Part shown: piece after piece, positions 23,601-34,000 of the stretch | Position numbering within the stretch: the first letter of the stretch is position 1 | Layout of the letters: each line of letters begins with the position of its first letter | Source: Echinometra lucunter | Lineage: Eukaryota; Echinodermata; Echinoidea; Camarodonta; Echinometridae | Direction: 5' to 3' | Length of the DNA stretch: 64,000 bases | NCBI GenBank assembly: GCA_029962745.1 | Contig: CM057156.1 | Coordinates: 1,960,559-2,024,558, forward strand | The notes under the pieces: model-generated | What the model saw: only the letters and a program-made list of their open reading frames with translations | Database searches by the model: none | Told to the model about the DNA's origin: nothing | Made by a program: the position numbers and the translations under genes

Positions 23601-23863
23601 GGGTTAAAGCCTTGTCCTTGACAAGCTAACTTCATCGGAATTTCGAAGTCATCGTCGAATTCTAATGTTTAGCCTAAACAGCACCAGGGTTCAGTAGCAT
23701 TGATCTAGGGCTGGTTTTCAAACCAAATCAACTTGTCCCTTACTGTTAACCCATTGACTAGTGGAACTTGGTGGCCCCATGGGGGAGGGGGGGGGGATGG
23801 GCACTCAAGTTTTTTGTTGATGGGGATGTGCCTCGGCCAATCCCAAAAATGGGGTCTAAGGAA

Positions 23864-24710
23864 TAGGGCTGTTACCGAACTGCCGAACCAAATGGAAGTT
23901 CGCCGAACATGGCACTTCCGAACACGATTGAACCTAGCTCAAAGGCCAAGTTTGGGAGTTTGGCAGTTTATAACACAGGATCATTGATTTGGCCCTCGGT
24001 GAGGAATTCTCCTGAATGGATTGTGCTTTAAATGGAAATACACCCTTTATTCAAAACTTAATACATTTATTGTTGAAAGATTTCATTAAATTCATGTTTT
24101 AAAAGTTTTTCTTAAATAGAAAATAGAAAACCACTAAATACAGCTTGTGTCTCATTTCTCCTTTGATTAAGATAAATTTCTTAATATTTGCCACCATGAA
24201 TTTTAGTTGTTTTAAAAAAAATCATGTTAAAAGCTTGAAAATGTGCCCAAAGATACTTAAGATTGTAATCGATCATGATAAGATTGTAATGGATTAACAA
24301 TCAATCTAAAAAAAAAACCACTGCTTTATTGATAATTTCTTTTCATATTTTCATTCCTCTCCTTTACTTTGATTTTTTAAATTTTCTTTTTTTCACTATT
24401 AATCAGTATATGAAAACAATCTTTCTCTTTTGTTCACATAAGAAAATAGATAACAAAGAATCATGCAATAAATTTGTCACACGAAATATATTTATGAGAA
24501 ACAGTTACTTTCATCTGCGGTCAAACGGAAAGGGTTCTGGTGGACGATGGTGGTCATTCATTATCGATGCTCAACCTTTTATTTATTTTTTTTACTAGCC
24601 TTTTAAAGATATTGCCAAACCCCGAACCGAACCAAAGTCCAGAATTTTTTTTTCTCCGAACTGTGCCAAATCGAACCAAACCCGAACATGGTGCTCAATT
24701 TATAGCCCTA
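23864..24710. mobile_element. hAT-type non-autonomous element with 8-bp target duplication
   Basis: 847 bp starting TAGGGCT and ending AGCCCTA, flanked on both sides by exactly CTAAGGAA (23856-23863 and 24711-24718). Subterminal words (ccgaac-, cgaacatgg) occur at both ends in inverted form. No transposase is found inside. Confidence 0.8.
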
Positions 24711-25163
24711 CTAAGGAACGACCATGTAGAGATCGATGGGAATGACTAGTCGGGGAAAACATGGGGCCTTCGGAACTAACTGCTTAACTAACTTAGCTGA
24801 GTGAAAAAAAACTTGGTCTAAGGAACGATATATACATTTATATTGTAAATACTGTATGTTAACTTTCACTCTGTGTGCCTGCAGGCGCTAGGCAGCGAAT
24901 AGTTTCTATGGGCTTGCTCAGGCTTTCGTACAGCACTGCACACACAAGTGTGCGGATGATACATTAGCTCTATGGCGATCCATAGGAGCAGACGTGTACG
25001 CGAGAGCCGGGGAGCGAGCCGGGGGAAATGCTGGGTATCTGGAAAACGGCAGTTGAGGGAATAAGAGCGGGTTGCCAATTTTGAGTATCATGAGAATGGA
25101 AATCGGAAGCCGAAAATGGGGACCGTCAAAGCAGCACATACCCTTACTACTTATACATGAGTA

Positions 25164-25173
25164 CCCCCCCCCC

Positions 25174-25218
<45 letters not shown>
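25164..25218. repeat. Poly-C tract
   Basis: About 54 bases with a single A. Homopolymer length is unreliable in sequencing. Confidence 0.95.
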
Positions 25219-25219
<1 letters not shown>

Positions 25220-26285
25220 AGGCCTCAGGGCTGCTAAGTGTTTATGAAATTTGGGGAAACTCCTGCTTCTTGCGCTAGATTATCAACCATCCAGTTTTTA
25301 TTAGAAATCTCAAATGCTCAGTGTTATGGTAGATGTGGTATTTGGTCATCAAAATACACAATAGATTTTTAAGGCATTACATCCCGACTTACTGGATCCT
25401 GCAGAGTATTCTTGTAGCATTCGAAGAAGTAGAAGAATTGATATGCATGTAGTTGTCCATTGCACCTCTTTCAACCCAGAGTCATGAATCATGAATGTCA
25501 CTGGACAGCAAAAGGTTGGCAGAAATGACGGGTGCTGTGCACAGTAGTTCAATGGTCGTGCTCAATTCAATTTCAATTTATTGTCTTTCGAAATTCATTT
25601 TGCTCACATTTACAGACAAAGTCTCTCATACACAACATAATGACATACATGTAAACATGATAGAAATTCTCCAGAATGTTGTTACTATAAAACATTATAA
25701 ACATTGTGTGTGGGTCATTACATTTGAGTGTTTGAGTGAACGAGATGGCCTGGAACGATTGCAGAAATAATATTAATAGTACAGAGATAAAAAAATAAAA
25801 ATAAAAAAAAAAACCCATAAAATTCAGGTGGTATGTTGACTGTACATGCGGATGGAAAAAGGAACGAAGGAATTCAGCAAACGTTGAGTGCAACACTTCA
25901 TTGACTGGAGTCGCTTACCGGAACGCATAAAAACGTAGCAAGGAAAGAGTGGATGATTTTCGATTTTCATGATTTGTTTGACTTGTAGAATTATTTTGGT
26001 GTTCCGAAATGATTACTGACCCACACAGATTTAGGGTGTCAATTTGTAAAAAAAAGTGCTAATCTAATTAAATATTGCATTATTTGAAGAATATTAAGAA
26101 AGGGAAGTTTACAAAACCTCAAGTCCAAATAAAGTTGATGTCCTTCAACTTTACACTATGGAAACTTCAGTCCACCGGCGTAAATCAACTTTGAGGAGTG
26201 GGGGGGGGGGGGGGAATGATCGACTTTTTTGCTGATTTTTTTCTGTCAAACTCACACCTAAGTATAAACACACACCCTCACCAAC

Positions 26286-26456
26286 CACTTTTCTGGTTTT
26301 TAATCGCATTTTCAAATAGAAATGGTACAATATGATGGTTGTTTATGACAGATTATTAAAATTTTTACTAACTGATTTATTAAAATATCATTTCTTCCTT
26401 AAAAAGGGGGGGGGGGATATTTGTACACGCCATCCCCCTGGGATTTACGCCAATGC
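26286..26456. repeat. Dispersed repeat copy beside the HYKK duplication
   Basis: 'ttaatcgcattttcaaatagaaat', 'ggttgtttatgac', 'cttccttaaaaag', a G-run, 'tttgtacac-ccat', 'ggatttacgccaatg': the same order as 38085-38310. It ends exactly where the first duplicated unit begins. Confidence 0.75.
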
Positions 26457-26629
26457 TTCAGTCTTACAAGATTCTCAAATTTTGAAACATACTAATAATC
26501 AAAAGTGTCATTTGTTTTTTTCTTTTTTACATCTATGCATTACTAACATTTCTGTAAGTAGCATAGGAGTATCTCAATAATAACATGACATTAATGTAAA
26601 TTAATTCATGTAAATGATTATAATCTTAG

Positions 26630-26881
26630 GAGCCTTAGAAGAGCGTGATGATGGAAGGTGGATCAGACCTCATCGTTAGACCATTCCTGAGTTTGAAAGC
26701 AGCTGCTGATCTCCTTATGAGGCTGTATGATCTGGAAGCTGTGGATGTAGATGAGATGAAAAGCTTTACAGATCAAAACTTCAGTCTTACACGAATCTCA
26801 AATTTTGATAACATACTAATAATCAAAAGTGTCATTTGTTTTTTTCTTTTTTACATCTATGCATTACTAACATTTCTGTAA
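26630..26881 (+). pseudogene. Truncated upstream copy 1 of HYKK exon 1
   Basis: Reads MMEGGSDLIVRPFLSLKA up to DQNF as in the real exon, then runs into intron-derived sequence and stops at 26881. It has an acceptor (ATCTTAG at 26623-26629) and a strong donor-like GTAAGA starting at 26878, so it could be spliced as a short extra exon. One substitution (Ser for Gly in FLSLK) separates it from the other copies. Confidence 0.75.
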
Positions 26882-26943
26882 GAAGCACAGGAGTATCATC
26901 ACAATAACAACCTGACAAACCATGTAAATGATTATAATCTTAG

Positions 26944-27195
26944 GAGCCTTAGAAGAGCGTGATGATGGAAGGTGGATCAGACCTCATCGTTAGACCATTC
27001 CTGGGTTTGAAAGCAGCTGCTGATCTCCTTATGAGGCTGTATGATCTGGAAGCTGTGGATGTAGATGAGATGAAAAGCTTTACAGATCAAAACTTCAGTC
27101 TTACACGAATCTCAAATTTTGATAACATACTAATAATCAAAAGTGTCATTTGTTTTTTTCTTTTTTACATCTATGCATTACTAACATTTCTGTAA
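26944..27195 (+). pseudogene. Truncated upstream copy 2 of HYKK exon 1
   Basis: Same structure as the first copy, one 314-bp unit further on: HYKK N-terminus to DQNF, then an intron-derived hydrophobic tail and a stop at 27195. Acceptor ATCTTAG and donor GTAAGA (from 27192) are kept. Confidence 0.75.
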
Positions 27196-27275
27196 GAAGC
27201 ACAGGAGTATCATCACAATAACAACCTGACAAACCATGTAAATGATTATAATCTTAGGAGCCTTAGAAGAGCGTG

Positions 27276-27485
27276 ATGATGGAAGGTGGATCAGACCTCA
27301 TTGTTAGACCATTCCTGGGTTTGAAAGCAGCTGCTGATCTGCTTATGAGGCTGTATGATCTGGAAGCTGTGGATGTAGATGAGATGAAAAGCTTTACAGA
27401 TCAAAACTTCCACATCAGATTAGACAGTCCCATCACAATTGGAAGTAGAGCCAGTGAGAGAAAATGTGACCAGTTTGTTTTAAAG
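27276..27485 (+). CDS. HYKK: HYKK coding exon 1
   Basis: 70 codons, ending at donor AAG|GTAACT in phase 0. The transcribed exon probably begins at 27258 after ATCTTAG. It encodes the first N-lobe strands and DQNF. Only this third copy of the repeated exon continues into HIRLDSP and a donor in frame. Confidence 0.9.
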
Positions 27486-28000
27486 GTAACTTTTTAATTT
27501 CTCTTTCTTTTCTTTTTTTCTCTTAATATTTTCTTCATTGACTTGGCTGTGAGATTGTAAGTGATCCAAGTACAAATTTGTCTTTAACTTTCAATCACAA
27601 GTTTTATGATTAAATTGTTCCCAAATACCAGCATGTTAACAACCATAACAATCATATGATGTAGTATTGACAAAGAGTGCAAATATTACTGCAATACTTT
27701 TTTTTTTTATAATTTAAAAAAAAAATTATTTCTTATTGATATGCGAAAAGAAATAGTAGCATAGCTTAAATCAAAGTTCCCAGAGCTGTCCTGTCCTCTA
27801 TAAAATTTTTGCTACACCACTGTTATTCTCTCATTTCTTTTTGCATATAGTTAATTCCATGAGAGTTGCCAAAAGCTTTTGTGTATGTTATATTTCCTTA
27901 TGATAAAGATAAGATTGTTCACATTGCCATTACCAGTATTCTCAAAGACAAAAAAACAACCAAACTTATCCATTTTTATTTAAAAATAATATTTGTTGTT

Positions 28001-28080
<80 letters not shown>

Positions 28081-31000
28081 TATTATTATTATGATATATT
28101 TGTTCACATAGTTGTACAACTCTAGAGATTCTACAGATGGAAACAGGGTTGAGCTGGCTGTAAACACCATGGCATACCTGTCCAGTAAAGAGTTTTGCTG
28201 CCCTCAACCAGTCTGCAATAAACACAGCAAGCTTGTGCATCTTGAGAAAGTTGTGTGTGATGAAGGAAATTCAGGTATGTAAGGTCCATTGCCTTGTGGA
28301 ACTAACCAAGAATATCTCTTGTGCAGTAAGCAAGAACAATCTGCTAATAGGCACTGTGTCATCAAGTAAATCTTATGTGTTTTTGTGATGCACAGTCTAA
28401 GGCCTGCCTTTCAGTGGCTCTGCCAAAGGGCTGGTTTGCAATTTACTCGCACATTTTAAAAAAGTTGAATAAAAGTGGAAATGCTGAAACACTTAAATAA
28501 AAAATGATTAGCATCATGCTGTGTTTGCAAGTGCAGAATTTACAATTTTATTTTTCTTTTTTGTTCATCAGTAGCCCAGGGCCCCATTTCATAAAACTTG
28601 TTATCAGTAACAACTGCCACATTGCTGTGACAAATTTGCTCTCAGCCAGTCAGATGCAAGGATTTCAGTAGGCTATAACAGTTATTGCAACTTGTTATTG
28701 ATAATGAGTTTTATGAAACAGGGCCCAGGTCAACTCCATCCACTTCCCAAATACTGTTACTTTGTCTTGTTTTCATGATTTCAGGTTTAGTTGGAAAGCA
28801 TGGTTTGTTCATGGTTGTGCTTTTATCATTCATGCCTGGTCAGCTTCTGAGTTCGCTAGATCCTGTTCCAGATGAAGTCCTAGTAGACACGGGCAGACAC
28901 CTTGCTCAAATGCACAAAATTTTAGAGGTATGGTCAAGCTTATGGTCAAATTCTTATATAGTATACTGCCTAAAAATTCTTGTCACTGGAGCTGTGTGAA
29001 GACCACAAACAAACAAAAAAGATTGTCATTGTATCCCCTTGAGATCATATACGGGGCAGGCACAGTGATCATTTATCTTAAAATGGGGAATATTGAGGTT
29101 CCCATCAAGTTGTAACAGAAAAACTAAATATTAGGAAAGGAGTGTTTTTCTTTTGTTATCATCTGTGTTCATTTAGTTTTATGTGAACCTTTGATACTGG
29201 TATCTAGAAAACAGCTTTGCCATAAATACTAAATCATACGGTATGCTAACGCTTAACTTTTATGTTTGATTTTGAATATTCTGTTGGACTGTCCTTGTAA
29301 TTCACGTTTGTATGAGTGTAACTATTAAAATAAATCATGAAAACTCACAGTACCATTTTTCTGTTTAGCTTATTCCTTGACAGATACTAAAGTAGGATGT
29401 TTTATTTTTTAAGATTTGTTTTATAAGCTTTCTTCTCTTTATCTGACCATTTGTGTGAAGTACAGTCCATGCGCCACATCCCACTCACATACAAGACCTG
29501 TCTATTTTATTCTCTGGTCAATTAAGAAAGGCTAAATCATGCGAATTTCATAAATGGGAAAAACTATTCCCCAATCCAGTTAAAACAAACAAAAACTAGT
29601 ATATGATACAAAAAGTTGCAATTTTGCCAAGTTTTATACTTCATGGATTTCATACTTACACTTACGCATATAGACCAATTTCACAACACAAGAGGGCAGC
29701 AGACTGTTCGACACAGTTCGACATATTGCGGTGGGCGTTCCAACTTTTATAATACACAAGTCAATAGCGCGTTATGTACATTCGTTCGATTTTTTTGTCT
29801 GTTTTGACCAGTATATGCAGATTTATTTTAATATTTGCAATGAGAAATTATCAGAGAAGTTCAGGTTGCAGCTGTGCGGTGTTCAAATGCCATAAGAATT
29901 AGAGAAAGTTTAAAAATTGGAAGCGAACTGAGTGCGAAATTCACGTGCTTTTGACTCATGAAGCCTGTTTGTGTGAGAAGCCGCACTCCCTACACAGGTT
30001 TCCGTAAGCAACGTGAAGGAATTCGTCGCCAGTGGGTAAAAACGTCAACAGAAAGGACTTTGAAGTCAAGAAACATTATCATTATTTACTTTGGCGTAAA
30101 ATTTAATGAGTGAAAACATGACTTTGTAAACAGGGTAAGGTTTAAGGCTCCTGTTTACTACGGCTTCTATGCTGCAATCGAACTTTTACTGACAAAACTA
30201 AGTTGAAACACCATCGAAAGTACAAAAATACATCATACAGTGTCCCCAAAAATTATTTGTACACTTTGAAAAAAATAAATAAAAGAAAATAACATGGGGG
30301 AATAATTTTAATTCCCATTGATATTATAGGGTAGGTCATGCCTCTACCCAATGAACCTCAAACCTCTGCAGTTCTGTTAGTTCTTAAGTTCTCAGGCCGC
30401 CATTCGTGCTTTTCAGTGCCCAAAAAATATTTTTTTTTTTTGTTTTTTTGTTCTGGCTAGTGAAGATACCTGTTTTGACTGCCTAACAATAGGCCTAATT
30501 TGAATAATTTTGTAGGTATTCATTGTACAAAGTTCCCAATGTTAATGTCATGAAATTCATTGTTGGTTACAACCATAAATAGAGTTAGGTACTACATAAT
30601 CAATAAGATCGGTGAGCATGCTGAGCTGGGCTTGGCCTACCATGTGGCATTCTACTGTCTTCACTGGCTTGAAGAAGTTGTATCGGGATTTAGGCTTGCA
30701 ACATGGTGAAAACTCGTGAAATATCCACAGCACTGAGAGAGAAGGTGATATCCTTCTATAAACAGGGACTTTCTGTGCATAAAGTTGCTTCCAGACTGGA
30801 CCTGGTGTGCACACACCTGTCCAGTATATCATCCAGAAGTACAGAAAGACTGCCGCTATCGTCAATGCACCCTGACGTGGAAGGAAGATGAAGACATCGG
30901 TCAGGACAGACAGATAGATAAGACAGCTAGCAATGAAAGTTCGCAAATTGTCAGCCAAGAACATTGCATCTAAGGTCCAAGAGGCTACTGGAATGGGTCT

Positions 31001-34000
31001 GTGCCCTCAATGTGTCTGTAACAGGCTAAATGATACTGGACTAAGTGGAAGAATTGCCAGGAAGAAGCCATATATAAGCGACAGAAACAAAAGGAAGCGT
31101 CTTGCTTTTGCCAAAGAACATGTAAACAAGCCTGCAGAGTTCTGGAATTCCATTCTATGATCAGATGAAACAAGTCTAATATGTTTGGATGTGATGGACG
31201 GGCCCTGAGTGTGGTGTTCCAAGCATGAAGCTTTCAGTCAGTCCTGCTTGAAGCCACCAGTGAAGCACAGTGGAGGAAGTGTCTTGGTTGTATGGCAGCC
31301 AGTGGAGTTGGAGAGCTTCATTTCATCAATGGCTCATGAACGCTGAAGTCTATGAGACCATTCTCGCCTCTAAGATGCTCCCATCTGCTTCAAGGCTGAC
31401 TTGTCGTCGATTTATGTTTCAACGTGACAACGATCCCAAGCACACAGCAAAGCGTGCCAAGGCATTCTTGGAGCAGAAACATGTTCGGATGCTAGAATGG
31501 CCACCTCAGAGCCCAGATTTAAATCCCATTGAGCACATGTGGGATGAACTGGAGCGACAGCATCTTCATGACCCAACCTCCAACAAGCAGCAGCTAAACG
31601 ACACGCTTCAGTGGACGTGAAATGCTATTGGGCAGGAAACGTGAGCTAAACTAGTAGACAGTATGCCAAAGAGGTTGCCAGTTGTCATCAAAGCCAAAGG
31701 AGGCCCAACAAAAATACTTAATTACTCCTTAGAAAAATTATGAAAAACCATTTCCTAATGTGTACAAATATTTTTTGGGCACTGAAAATTGAAAATGGCG
31801 GCCCAGAACCTCTAAGACTGACCGAACTGTAGAGATTTAGTGTTCAGGTGACAGTGGCATTACCTACTATTTGATATAAATGGTAATTAAAATTCTGATC
31901 CCACATCGCTTTGTTTTAATTCATTTTTTCAAAGTGTACAAATAATTTTTGGGGGCACTGTACCTTCATCCGTCAGATATGACCATTGTCTTACCTCATC
32001 TACCCATGTATTCATGCTTTATTTTATTGCTCTAGAATAAAGTAAATGGAACAATATCGGGGCATATCTCATATCTTGCATTCATTTTGTACACAGAGCC
32101 AATTGCGGTCAGCGCGCTTGCCCACCGCAGTAATTGCGTCGCCGATAGAGGGCCAAATACATAAACCGGAGGTGAAATTGGTCTATATGAACAGTGAAAG
32201 AGTGAGACCAATCTCGGTTTAACATGGTTGTGATATTTTAATCTTAGTCTTGATGGCAAAATTACATGTAAATCCTTAATGAAAGTAATATACAACTTTT
32301 CTCAAAGTTGTCTTGGGAATCCATATTTTGACCGTAGCACTTTTGATATGGAAGTTGTTTACTACTACACCTGTAATTATATCATTTAAATAACATTCAC
32401 GTCGTGGAAGGACAAAAGTAATTACAGCTTACATTTGTATCCATTTATTTTTTATGTGATGAAATGTACATTAACTGCGTACTAACATATATCTGAGGGG
32501 TGTTTCACAAAGAGTTAAGTTGGACTTAGAGTCATGCATAAGCGCTAATGCACATCCTGTATTTGAAGCGCAGTCTCATTGATAGACGTTCCAATAGCGC
32601 GAGTACCCTGACCATGATCTGACCTATATGTTGATGCCTAATATACAGCACACAACTAGAAATTTAAGTGCGACTAAATCCAACTTAACTCTTTGTGAAA
32701 TACCCTCCTGGTATACAGTATCTCATGTTAATCTTTTTTCATATTGTGCTATGATTTTTACTGATCTCCCTAAGCAGGCAGCCCTCATTGGATCAAGTGA
32801 AGATGACCAAACCCTTCAAAGGTTGGTGAAGGTATTGCTAACCCCTTACGTTACGATCATAATCACTATGTGAGGCAACGAAAAAAAAGAAAAAAAGAAA
32901 AAGATGAAAATAGATAAAGAAAGAAAGACAAGGAAAGAAAGAAAGAAAGAAAGAAAAGAAAAAAAAAAGAAAAAAAAAGAAATTTGAAGAAAAAAATAAA
33001 AGGGAAAAAGGAAAGAAAGAAATAAAGGGAGAAAGAAAGAGAAAAATAGAAGAAAAAGAAAAACAGTTTAAAAGAAAATAAAAGCAAAAAGGTGTGAGGC
33101 AAATGCATGTACACTGTAGATGTTTTTTTTTTTCTCATTGTATATTCCATTTGAAATTTGATTGTGATTAATAGCATGCACATGTATTATATGATGGTCA
33201 TTCACAAACAAAATGACATTAAATATTTTTTTAATATTGATGTTTGAACTTTGATGTTTGAACTCGCCAGTTTCATGGATTATTGTGAATTAAAAATCCC
33301 ATTTTTATAATTTTTTCTCACAATATTGAGTTTGTATGAGATTTATTTATTGTTTCATTTAACATTAGTATATTTGGATATTCTCTTTTCATTTATTTGT
33401 GTAGCCACAGCCTGCATCCCTCTGCACCTGTATAAAATATTATTAAAACCTTCCCTTATGTCTGCTTTTCTGTCCCCTCCTACTAATATAGATAATATGG
33501 AGCAGCTGATGCATTGTTATTCAAATATTTAATTGTTTCCTCTGACTTCCACATGTTTATTTACTTCATTACTTGAAAGGAAAATGGAATAAAATTTTTG
33601 TTTTAGCTTACCCTATACTTATATTTTAACTTACCCTATAGTTATATCTTAGCTTACCATATATTCATATCTTAGCTTGCCTTATATTCTTATTTTAGCT
33701 TGCCATATATTTATATTTAAGCTTACCATACATATCCATTTTAGGTTTATTTGCTGTATGCAGGGTGCACTCATTAAAAGTCTACTTATACATTTATATT
33801 AAGAGAAAACTATGCAATAATGTGGGAAAATTTGATGACTGTATGCCAACACTCATATAGTACTATATTTGTGTTTGCATTCCCTTTTTATTGTATTGAT
33901 TGCAACTCCTCCAATAGGACCATGCCAGGTGTGGAATTAAATATTTGGTGGAGAGTTCAACACCATGCTGTTGAAAAAAATCTTTACTTGTTGATAACTG

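Larger units (their letters stand above)
20620..26456. other. Divergent intergenic region UBAP2L / HYKK
   Basis: Contains a hAT-type element, a poly-C run, a repeat copy at 26286-26456 and plain DNA. A possible minus-strand donor (CATTGCTG|GTAAGT, near 21983) could mark an alternative first exon. The HYKK promoter should lie here but was not placed. Confidence 0.4.
26457..27407 (+). repeat. Three-copy tandem duplication covering HYKK exon 1
   Basis: Units 26457-26779 (323 bp), 26780-27093 (314 bp) and 27094-27407 (314 bp). The last two are almost identical; the first is more diverged at its left end. Each unit runs from intron-like sequence (ttcagtcttaca...) through the acceptor ATCTTAG and the HYKK start codons, and ends exactly after the codons for Asp-Gln-Asn. 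A short CTTC is shared at both breakpoints. Only the last copy continues into true exon sequence. Confidence 0.95.
29667..32189. mobile_element. Older terminal-repeat element interrupted by a Tc1 insertion
   Basis: CATATAGACCAATTTCAC at 29667 is matched by its exact inverted copy ending at 32189, and both sides also share an inner GCGGTGGGC word. Removing the Tc1-like element between them leaves about 800 bp, the size of a MITE. It sits in HYKK intron 3 and must predate the Tc1 insertion. Confidence 0.6.

Noticed and set aside
26457..27407. CRISPR-like or satellite array
   Set aside because: Only three long units, and they contain an exon copy; this is a segmental tandem duplication.
27866..28240. 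Poly-Ile, poly-Met and poly-Asp frames
   Set aside because: All are readings of the (ATC)n microsatellite in different frames and strands.
28685..28999. 104-codon frame starting before HYKK exon 3
   Set aside because: Its start lies in the MITE and its end in the intron; only 28785-28927 is exon by phase and splice sites.
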